From Streptomyces hyaluromycini (lineage in GTDB: Bacteria; Actinomycetota; Actinomycetes; Streptomycetales; Streptomycetaceae): 64,000 bases of DNA. The position numbers and the translations under genes were made by a program. Under the pieces are notes generated by a model. The model had not been told where the DNA came from, did no database searches, and saw nothing but the letters and a program-made list of their open reading frames with translations. Location of the stretch: positions 248,001 through 312,000 of the forward strand of contig NZ_BCFL01000021.1 of NCBI RefSeq assembly GCF_002217755.1, read 5' to 3'. Numbering within the stretch: the first letter of the stretch is position 1; each line of letters opens with the position of its first letter. Shown here piece after piece: positions 23,127 to 29,396 of the stretch.

Positions 23127-24485
23127 TCAGCGGTTGACTTCGAGGTTCGTCAGAACGAGCAGGCTGCGCAGGAGGTGGGTGGCGCGGGCGGGGTCGGTGC
23201 GGAGTTTGGTGAGGGTCCGCCAGTTCTTGAGGTGGGCGAATCCGTGTTCGACCGGTGCGCGTCCGGTGGCGAGGACGCGGTTGGCGGTCTTCTGGCCGGG
23301 GGTGAGCTTGTGAGCGCGGGTGGCTGTGAAGCCGGTGACGATCACGGGGTCGCGTACGTCGTTGTCGAGGCCGCGGAAGCCGAGGTCCGCCAATGCGCCG
23401 AGACCGGCGGCGCGCAGGTGGGCCAGAATGTGGTCGTGGCGGGCGGCCGTGATGTCGTGGGTGCGGCCGGGCCGGGCGGCGGATATCCAGATCAGGCGGC
23501 CTTTCTCGTCGGTCACGGCGAGGAAGTGCAGGCCGTGATGGCGGTATTTGCCGGAGGAGTCTTGTCGGTCGGCCTTTCCTGTGCGGCGTCGGGTGGGGAT
23601 GAGGGTGCCGTCGATCAGGACTACCTCCCCGCCCTGCTTGGCCACCTTCTTCAGGGCGCGGTCCAGGCGCGGAGCCTGCGCGGCGAGGAGGGCGATCAGC
23701 TCGTCGCGCCAGCGGCGGACGGTGGACTCGGACACATTGCTGGCGCCGGCCACGTCGGCCAGGCGCTGGTCGTGGCGCGGCACGGCCAAGACGATCACCG
23801 TGATCCTCCCGGGCGGCAGGATCCGCCACCTGGACCGAATCGCCTTCAGGTGGCGTCGCAGTAGATCGGCGAGGTACTTGACGGTGCTCGTGGACAGCGG
23901 CAGACGGCACTGGTAACCAAGCGGGCAGGTGTCGTCGGCGCGTTCTTTGGATCTCGTCACACAGTTCCAACGGCCGCCGGGGGCACCCCGGTTACGCCCG
24001 CACCCCACCACTCCGGGCGCCGGCGTCCCTGGTCGCAGGCAGGTGGTGAACCGGCCGTCGGGTAGTTTCCGCAGCCAGCCGCGATCGACGAGTCTGACCA
24101 GTCTCCCGCGCAGCGGTTCCAGCTTGGCCCGCACACTGACGTCGATTCCCAGCGCGTCACCGACCTGCCGGGCCATGACCGGTCCGGCGGCCTGCCGCAC
24201 GGCGGCGAGAATGCGCTGGTAGTCCGGCGGGAGTGTGCTCTCCTCCACGCCTGACGTGCGGTGCGGGATCAGCGTCACCGCTCGTCCGCCCACCTGCCCG
24301 GGCGCCGGCGTGACCGATGCCCGTTCGTTGGCGAGCTGTTCGCTCACCCGTTCAAGGACGCGTTCGGCGACGGCGAGTTCGTTCCGCTCGGCCCGTACCT
24401 CCGCCGACTGCTTGGCCAGCTGCTCTTCGAGTTCGTCCAGTTCCGCGCGCCGCGCGGTGATCCGTTCCAGCAGCTCAGGATCCAT
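23127..24485 (-). CDS. IS5-like DDE transposase fused in frame to a coiled-coil protein
   Basis: A single reading frame of 452 codons in two parts. The C-terminal ~280 residues (from about PLGYQCRLPLSTSTVKYLAD) are a DDE_Tnp_4/HARBI1-like transposase: an N-terminal HTH (SNVSESTVRRWRDELIALLA), first Asp in GGEVVLIDGTLIPTRRR, second Asp in LADLGFRGLDND, and the late Glu in GRAPVEHGFAHLKNWRTL. The N-terminal ~160 residues (MDPELLERITARRAELDELE, coiled coil, then a winged-helix-like QRILAAVRQAAGPVMARQVG) resemble a separate small actinobacterial protein. The IS therefore probably inserted at the 3' end of that gene, removing its stop. Separate translation of the transposase from an internal start remains possible. 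Confidence 0.75.
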   Translation of the reverse strand: MDPELLERITARRAELDELEEQLAKQSAEVRAERNELAVAERVLERVSEQLANERASVTPAPGQVGGRAVTLIPHRTSGVEESTLPPDYQRILAAVRQAAGPVMARQVGDALGIDVSVRAKLEPLRGRLVRLVDRGWLRKLPDGRFTTCLRPGTPAPGVVGCGRNRGAPGGRWNCVTRSKERADDTCPLGYQCRLPLSTSTVKYLADLLRRHLKAIRSRWRILPPGRITVIVLAVPRHDQRLADVAGASNVSESTVRRWRDELIALLAAQAPRLDRALKKVAKQGGEVVLIDGTLIPTRRRTGKADRQDSSGKYRHHGLHFLAVTDEKGRLIWISAARPGRTHDITAARHDHILAHLRAAGLGALADLGFRGLDNDVRDPVIVTGFTATRAHKLTPGQKTANRVLATGRAPVEHGFAHLKNWRTLTKLRTDPARATHLLRSLLVLTNLEVNR

Positions 24486-24557
24486 GCACCGGATCGTAGA
24501 AGGCCGTCCAGCCGCAGCGAGCAAGAACCGGGGAACTGACGAGGTTCAGGCCGTGTT

Positions 24558-24962
24558 CTACGGGTCTGGCGTTTGGTCGAGGGCGTCCCGTCGCGCTGTG
24601 CCTCGCTCCCACATGCTGCGCGCCACTGGTTCCAGCGCCCGGCCCTGGCTGGTCAGAACGTAGCGGACGCGCGGAGGCCGGCCCGGGGTGCGGTGACGCT
24701 CGATGACGCCCGCACTGGTCAACTGGGTCGGCCTGTCCGAGAGAGCGGGCAGGGCGGCGGACAGTTCGGAGTATGTGGTCTGACCGCGGCGTAGGAACTC
24801 GCGGACTACCAGCGGCGTCCACCGACCACCCAGCGCGGCGAGGGTGATGTCAACAGGGCACCGCGGTTCGTGGCCAGGCGGAACGAGGGCGCTGTCCGGG
24901 CAGTCCGCCGGCGGGCCGTCCTGATCACCCGTCGGTGCGTGTCCAACGGTTTGGTGCGTCAC
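24558..24962 (-). CDS. HxlR-family regulator with a shortened DNA-binding region
   Basis: A 134-residue winged-helix protein: CPVDITLAALGGRWTPLVVR, TYSELSAALPALSDR, then SAGVIERHRTPGRPPRVRYV and LTSQGRALEPVARSMWERG. HxlR proteins respond to aldehydes or redox signals and regulate adjacent oxidoreductases. Between ALSDR and SAGVIER about four to six residues of the usual recognition helix (family pattern near TQRLRELEAAGLVER) are missing, so DNA binding may be impaired. GTG at 24962 is the likely start. It lies downstream of the XRE regulator, inside the mobile island. Confidence 0.7.
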   Translation of the reverse strand: MTHQTVGHAPTGDQDGPPADCPDSALVPPGHEPRCPVDITLAALGGRWTPLVVREFLRRGQTTYSELSAALPALSDRPTQLTSAGVIERHRTPGRPPRVRYVLTSQGRALEPVARSMWERGTARRDALDQTPDP

Positions 24963-25002
24963 GAAAACCGTGAGCCGTCCGTCGGCCGATGGGCGGGGCG
25001 GA

Positions 25003-25872
25003 TCAGTTGCGCGTGCCGGCCGGTGGGCCGACGACGGTGGTGAGCTGGAGTTTGGTCTCGTCCTCACTGCCCGGCGCGGCGGTCATGATGACAATCTTGA
25101 GCTCCGTGTCGCCGTCGGTCAGGACATCGCAGTCCACCGTGACCGGGCCCACCGACGGGTGATCGACCCTCTTGTGGACCTCGCGGTTCGCGGTCACCTC
25201 TCCCGTCGCCCACAGCTCGGCGAACCTCTCGTTGCCTGCGTTCAGGTCGCGGACCAGCGCGGCCAGGCGGCTGTCCCGGGGGAAGCGGCCGGTGGCGCGG
25301 CGCAGATCGGAGACGAGGGCGGCGTCGGCGGTGTCGGGGTCCGTCTCGGTGACCGGCCACAGCGCGAGGGGGGTGTGATCGGCGCCCACCGGGAACCTGT
25401 CGCGGGCGAAGTTGCGCATCCGCGGCGGCGAGGCCAAGGGGTCTCCCAGCAGGGCGGCCCACCCGTGGTTCCACCACACCAGTTGCCAGTCCGCCGCGAA
25501 CACGGCCACCGGTACGTCTCCGAGGCGGACGAGTACCCGTTGCATACCGGGCGGGAGATGGTCGCAGATCGTGCCGTCCGCCGGCGGCACGATCTGGGCC
25601 AGCCGGTAGAGGTGGTCCCGCTCGGCGGTGGACAGTTGGAGAGCGCGCGCCAGGGACGCCACCACCGACGCCGAGGGTGTCGTGGCCCGCCCCTGCTCCA
25701 GGCGCACGACGTAGTCGACCGACACTCCGGCCAGGTCGGCCAGTTCCTCGCGCCGCAGCCCGACAGCCCGGCGCTTGCGGACGACCGGCAGCCCAGCGGC
25801 TGACGGGGGCAGCCGGTTCCGCCACGTGCGGATCATCGCGCCCAGTCCAGCTCCGGGGGGTGTCGTCGTCAT
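25003..25872 (-). CDS. XRE/MmyB-type transcriptional regulator
   Basis: A 289-residue regulator. The N-terminal helix-turn-helix (GLRREELADLAGVSVDYVVR, LEQGRATTPSASVVASLARA, about residues 35-85) precedes an MmyB-like ligand-binding domain (about 105-270, VRLGDVPVAVFAADWQLVWW, WAALLGDP, RDSRLAALVRDLNAGNERFA). In actinobacteria this class is often divergent from a short-chain dehydrogenase that it controls, exactly as here. ATG 25872 is chosen over 25881 because the GGGAGG site is then nine bases away. It lies inside the mobile island. Confidence 0.85.
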   Translation of the reverse strand: MTTTPPGAGLGAMIRTWRNRLPPSAAGLPVVRKRRAVGLRREELADLAGVSVDYVVRLEQGRATTPSASVVASLARALQLSTAERDHLYRLAQIVPPADGTICDHLPPGMQRVLVRLGDVPVAVFAADWQLVWWNHGWAALLGDPLASPPRMRNFARDRFPVGADHTPLALWPVTETDPDTADAALVSDLRRATGRFPRDSRLAALVRDLNAGNERFAELWATGEVTANREVHKRVDHPSVGPVTVDCDVLTDGDTELKIVIMTAAPGSEDETKLQLTTVVGPPAGTRN

Positions 25873-25986
25873 GCTCTCCATCCTCCCGCGTCCCCGATCA
25901 CATGCGGGGGCGCGAGGGTGGTACTGGTCTTCCCACCGTCGAAGCGTCCCTGGTCCGGCTCCCTCGTCAAGGCAACTATCGAAGGC

Positions 25987-26685
25987 ATGACGATCACTTT
26001 CATCACCGGAGCCAACAAGGGCATCGGCCGCGAGACCGCCCGCCGCCTCATCGCGTGCGGTCACACCGTTCTCCTGGGAGCCCGCGACCGTGAGCGGGGT
26101 GAGGAGGCAGCCGCCGCGCTGGGCGCACGCTTCGTCCCCGTCGACGTGACCGACGACGCGTCCGTGGCCGCCGCCGCCGCGGACGTCGCCGAGCACGAGG
26201 GCAGGATCGATGTCCTGATCAACAACGCGGGGGTCCAGGGTCCCTTCGGCGATCCCGGCGACCTCACCGCCGCCGACGCCCGCGCCGTCCTCGACGTCAA
26301 CGTCATCGGCGTCGTCCGCACCACCACCGCGTTCCTGCCGCTGCTGCGCCGCTCGGACGACCCCGTGATCATCAACGTCAGCAGCGGCATGGGCTCCCTC
26401 GCCTTCACCCACGACCCCGGCCGGTCCGAGTCGCTCGTCGCCGTGCCGCTGTACGCCTCCTCGAAGGCGGCACTGACGATGTTGACCACGCAGTACGCCA
26501 AAGGGCTCAAGGGCATTCGCGTCAACGCCGCCGACCCCGGCTACACCGCGACCGACATAAACGGTCACAGCGGCTCCCAGACCGTCACCGAGGGCACGGA
26601 CGCGATCGTCGCCCTCGCCACCGAGGGGCCTGGTGCCGGCACCGGACGCTTCATCGACCGCCATGGCGAGATCGCCTGGTCCTGA
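25987..26685 (+). CDS. Short-chain dehydrogenase/reductase
   Basis: A 232-residue classical SDR. The cofactor motif TGANKGIGRE (residues 8-17), NNAG (about 80-83), the catalytic Ser in INVSSGMGS and the YASSK catalytic pair are all present, so the enzyme should be active with NAD(P)H. The substrate is unknown. It is divergent from the XRE/MmyB regulator, its probable controller, and the intergenic gap is 114 bases. GAAGGC just before the ATG may serve as ribosome site. It is the best-preserved cargo gene of the island. Confidence 0.88.
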   Translation: MTITFITGANKGIGRETARRLIACGHTVLLGARDRERGEEAAAALGARFVPVDVTDDASVAAAAADVAEHEGRIDVLINNAGVQGPFGDPGDLTAADARAVLDVNVIGVVRTTTAFLPLLRRSDDPVIINVSSGMGSLAFTHDPGRSESLVAVPLYASSKAALTMLTTQYAKGLKGIRVNAADPGYTATDINGHSGSQTVTEGTDAIVALATEGPGAGTGRFIDRHGEIAWS

Positions 26686-26699
26686 GACCGGCGGTGCCG

Positions 26700-27055
26700 G
26701 GTCACCGGCCCCGAAGAACAGAACGGGCAGAACATCGAGACCGGTCCCGGGCAGGAGAACCGCTGCCGCTACTGGCGTCGGCGGAACCTCCGGCCGAGGT
26801 GATCAGGACGTACGAGCCGGGGCCCGGCACGTCGAGACGGTAGCCGCCGTCGGGCCCGGTGACCGCGCGGTCCAGACGGCGTTCCACATCTCCGCCGCCT
26901 TCTTGGTGGTCGCCGCCCTCGTCGCCGCGTCTGTACTCAAGCAGAAGGGCTGGGAGAGCGTCGCCGAGGCAGCTGCCGCCGTCGGGATGGCGGAAGGACG
27001 ACTATGCTGCGGCAGTTCGGGTTCCTGACCGGAACTACTGTGCGACGCACTGGAC
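26700..27055. pseudogene. Decayed gene fragments at the right end of the island
   Basis: No intact gene is visible. On the minus strand around 26790-26870 a fragment reads TGPDGGYRLDVPGPGSYVLI, like a carboxypeptidase-regulatory (transthyretin-like) domain, which terminates some actinobacterial MFS proteins. On the plus strand around 26875-26955 a hydrophobic fragment (AFHISAAFLVVAALVAASVL) resembles the end of a membrane transporter. Frames are broken between them. I read this as remnants of one or two transporter genes cut by transposition. Confidence 0.4.
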
Positions 27056-27139
27056 TTGCGAGTGAGCACGGAGACCACCCGCGCCACCCACCTCCTGCGC
27101 GCCCTGCTCGCCCTGACGAATCCTGAAGTCAACCGCTGA
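27056..27139 (+). pseudogene. Remnant 3' end of the IS transposase gene
   Basis: The last 27 codons and stop (LRVSTETTRATHLLRALLAL, TNPEVNR) match the end of the complete transposase at 23127 (LRTDPARATHLLRSLLVLTN, LEVNR). The sequence beyond it continues the same 3' flank up to the inverted end at 27240. The rest of the gene is absent. Confidence 0.8.
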
Positions 27140-27240
27140 CAGACGATCTACTCCGGAGACTGCCGCCTCCGACCAGCGTGAGAACCTCGGGAGACCGTCA
27201 CACCAGCCCTTTGACCTGTGCCTTCAAGCTGGCGGAGGCT

Positions 27241-27255
27241 CAGTGCAGTGCAGTG
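27241..27255. repeat. CAGTG pentamer tract at the right edge of the island
   Basis: Three tandem copies of CAGTG followed by CAGGA directly abut the outer base of the right inverted repeat, mirroring the CGGTG tract at 23001-23025. Confidence 0.75.
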
Positions 27256-27286
27256 CAGGAGCGCTCCCGAAGAAACGGGATCCGGG

Positions 27287-28195
27287 TCAGCCGTGACCCC
27301 GGCTTCGGATGACCTCCGCGGCTTCGACGAGCTCGCCGAGAACGGTGCGCACCGCCTTGCGGGCCGTGCGCTCGGGGCGGTGGAGTACGTCGATGTGGCG
27401 GTGGGCCTCGATGCCGCTGAGCGGTCTGAGGGTGACGCCCGGGTGCGGGCGGGACGTCCAGCGGGGCATCAGGGCGACTCCGCCGCCCGCGGCGACCACC
27501 TCGGCGACCACGGCGATCTCGTTGACGCGGTGGACGATGTCGACTCCGCGCCCGGCCGCCGCCGCGATGGCCTCGACCGTGGCCAGCAGCGGGAAGCCGT
27601 CGTGCACGGTGATCCAGGGCTGCCCGGCGACGTCGTGCGCGGTCAGGGCGGACCGCGCCGCCAGCGGGTGGCCGGCCGGCAGGGCGATGTCGAGCGGTTC
27701 GCGCAGCAGCGGGGTGGCCGTGGCGGTCCGGGGCCAGGGCGGGGCGTGGTCCAGGCGGTGGGCCAGGACCAGGTCGTAGCTGCGGGTCAGCGGCGGGAAG
27801 TCGGCCTGGGCCACGTCCTCGTCGTGCAGGGCGAGCCGGGGGGATCCCGGTCCGCCCAGCCGTCGCAGCAGCAGGGGGAAGAACGCGGCGGCCCCGCTGT
27901 GGAAGGCCGCCAGCGTCACCGTGCCGTCGGGTTCGTCGACGTACGCGTCGATGGTGTGGCGGGCCCGCGCCAGCGCCGTCTCCACGCCGATCGCCGCGTC
28001 CGCCAGGGCCTGCCCGGCCGGCGTGAGGACCAGCCGGCGGCCGGCCCGCTCGGTGAGCGGGACCGGGATCGAGCGCTGGAGCAGCCGCAGTTGCTGCGAG
28101 ATCGCCGAGGGCGTCACCCGCAGCGCCTCGGCGACCGCCGTGACACTGCCCAGTTCGCCCAGCTCCCGCAGGACCCGCAACTGCCGTTCGTCCAC
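27287..28195 (-). CDS. LysR-family transcriptional regulator
   Basis: A 302-residue LysR protein. The winged helix spans residues 1-65 (LRVLRELGELGSVTAVAEAL, RVTPSAISQQLRLLQRSI, GRRLVLTPAGQAL); the periplasmic-binding-like effector domain follows (about 90-295, VTLAAFHSGAAAFFPLLLRR, GHPLAARSALTAHDVAGQPW). The start is GTG at 28195. It is divergent from a DMT transporter, the usual arrangement for a transporter regulated by its LysR neighbour. The effector is unknown. Confidence 0.92.
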   Translation of the reverse strand: MDERQLRVLRELGELGSVTAVAEALRVTPSAISQQLRLLQRSIPVPLTERAGRRLVLTPAGQALADAAIGVETALARARHTIDAYVDEPDGTVTLAAFHSGAAAFFPLLLRRLGGPGSPRLALHDEDVAQADFPPLTRSYDLVLAHRLDHAPPWPRTATATPLLREPLDIALPAGHPLAARSALTAHDVAGQPWITVHDGFPLLATVEAIAAAAGRGVDIVHRVNEIAVVAEVVAAGGGVALMPRWTSRPHPGVTLRPLSGIEAHRHIDVLHRPERTARKAVRTVLGELVEAAEVIRSRGHG

Positions 28196-28204
28196 GATGT
28201 GAGT

Positions 28205-28225
28205 GTAGCTTTGCTAAAGGGTTGG
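28205..28225. promoter_or_regulatory. LysR-type box between the regulator and exporter
   Basis: TAGCTTTGCTAAAGG contains the dyad CTTT-GCT-AAAG, AT-rich against its surroundings and of the T-N11-A type. It lies 10-25 bases upstream of the LysR start codon, where an autoregulatory site is expected. Confidence 0.4.
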
Positions 28226-28276
28226 TTGAGAAGGTCGTCGTTTACTTCAACATGCAGGTCGTGGATCGTGAACGGC

Positions 28277-29200
28277 ATGCCGACCACCCGCCGCATCGAC
28301 CTGGTGCTCCTGGCCGTCGCCGTCGTCTGGGGCTCCAGCTACCTGACGGCCAAGACCGCCACGGACGCCCTCCCCGTCCCGACCGTGCTCTTCCTCCGCT
28401 ACGCCGTCGCCGCGCTCGCGTGCGCGGCCGTGCTGCGCCGGTTCGGCGGCCTCACCCGGGACGAGAAGGCCTACGGCTGTCTGCTCGGCCTCACCCAGGC
28501 CGCCGTCCTCGTCCTGGAGACGTACGGCGTCGCCCACACCAGCGCCGGGAACGCGGGCCTGATCATCAGCCTCACCCTCGTCCTCACCCCCGTCCTGGAC
28601 CGGGTCGGTCTGCCGGGAAGGTTCTTCCTCGCCGCCGGGGTGTGCATGGCCGGTGTCGGACTGCTCGTCTCCGGCAACGGGCTCCGCGCCCCCGGAGCCG
28701 GTGATCTGCTGATGCTCGCGGCGGCCGTGGTCCGCGCGGGTCATGTGGTGCTGGTCGGCCGGGTGACCGCGGGCCGGGCCCTGCGCCCGCTGCAGCTGAC
28801 CGCCGTGCAGTGTGCCGTGGGCACCGCCCTGTTCCTGGTGCCCGCGGCCCCCGGGCTGCCGGCGCTCGCCCGGACCGGTGCCACCACCTGGGCCCAGCTC
28901 CTCTATCTGGCCCTCTTCTGCGGCCTGTTCGCCTTCCTCGCCCAGACCTGGGCGGTCCAGCGCACCTCGGCGACCCGGGCCGGGCTGCTGCTGGGCACCG
29001 AACCGGTGTGGGCCCTGCTGGCCGGCGCCGGCCTCGGCGGCGAGCGGCTCACCGGGCTCTCCGTCCTGGGGGCCGCGCTGATCGTCACGGGGACGTACTG
29101 GGGCCAGGCCGTCGAACGGGCCCATCGCTGGCCCGCCCCGGCGGCGGTGCGCGATGCGGTCCGCCACGGTGCCGGTACGGGCGCCGCACAGGCTCGTTAA
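28277..29200 (+). CDS. EamA-type DMT exporter
   Basis: A 307-residue membrane protein with about ten helices in two EamA repeats (IDLVLLAVAVVWGSSYLTAK, PTVLFLRYAVAALACAAVLR, ... QLLYLALFCGLFAFLAQTWA, LTGLSVLGAALIVTGTYWGQ). WGSSY and the final GxxLI-TG motifs are typical. Likely an exporter of amino acids, metabolites or drugs. ATG 28277 is the likely start; an in-frame GTG at 28268 is possible and no strong ribosome site marks either. It is divergent from the LysR gene. Confidence 0.87.
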   Translation: MPTTRRIDLVLLAVAVVWGSSYLTAKTATDALPVPTVLFLRYAVAALACAAVLRRFGGLTRDEKAYGCLLGLTQAAVLVLETYGVAHTSAGNAGLIISLTLVLTPVLDRVGLPGRFFLAAGVCMAGVGLLVSGNGLRAPGAGDLLMLAAAVVRAGHVVLVGRVTAGRALRPLQLTAVQCAVGTALFLVPAAPGLPALARTGATTWAQLLYLALFCGLFAFLAQTWAVQRTSATRAGLLLGTEPVWALLAGAGLGGERLTGLSVLGAALIVTGTYWGQAVERAHRWPAPAAVRDAVRHGAGTGAAQAR

Positions 29201-29305
29201 CCTGTGAATCACTTTCTGGAAATCTTCCGTTCCCTCTGAAGTCGCGAATTCTTTCCGACCGTGCATCTGGATTCGGAATTCTGGTTATTACTTCACAGGC
29301 GTGGC

Positions 29306-29334
29306 ACAACCATCAGGAACCTCACCCCGTCTAA
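29306..29334 (+). promoter_or_regulatory. Candidate ECF-type promoter for the YfhO-GT2-GtrA operon
   Basis: ACAACC (29306-29311), a 16-base spacer, then CGTCTAA (29328-29334) fits the AACC-N16-CGTC pattern of ECF sigma factor promoters. It would place the start of transcription near 29341 with a leader of about 55 bases. Which sigma factor is not known. Confidence 0.45.
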
Positions 29335-29365
29335 GTCGGCGAAACACCGACCTGCGGGGAGTGAC

Positions 29366-29388
29366 GCCCCCGTTTTTTATCTGGGGGC
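29366..29388 (+). promoter_or_regulatory. Hairpin sequestering the YfhO ribosome site
   Basis: GCCCCC (29366-29371) can pair with GGGGGC (29383-29388) around an AT-rich loop that includes six T. The right arm is the only plausible ribosome-binding sequence before the ATG at 29397, so folding could limit translation. Confidence 0.45.
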
Positions 29389-29396
29389 CGTACAGA

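Larger units (their letters stand above)
23026..27240. mobile_element. Transposon-like island bounded by long inverted repeats
   Basis: The first roughly 130 bases (23026-23155) and the last roughly 130 bases (27110-27240) are inverted copies of each other with scattered differences; both begin AGCCTCCGCC and continue through CTTGAA and CACAGGTCAAAG to GCGGTTGACTTC at the transposase stop codon. The left copy belongs to a complete IS5-like transposase gene, the right one to a remnant of only the last 27 codons. Between them lie a HxlR-type regulator, an XRE/MmyB-type regulator, a short-chain dehydrogenase and decayed gene fragments. The structure looks like a composite transposon with one degraded IS. 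Both ends sit in a CRGTG pentamer tract. Confidence 0.75.

Noticed and set aside
21880..23970. Minus-strand open frame spanning the APH gene, the island end and the transposase
   Set aside because: It crosses two genes in another frame and an element boundary; no domain matches.
27218..28276. Extending the DMT exporter upstream into a 660-codon frame
   Set aside because: The extra 350 codons are antisense to the LysR gene and low in complexity; the exporter starts at 28277 or 28268.
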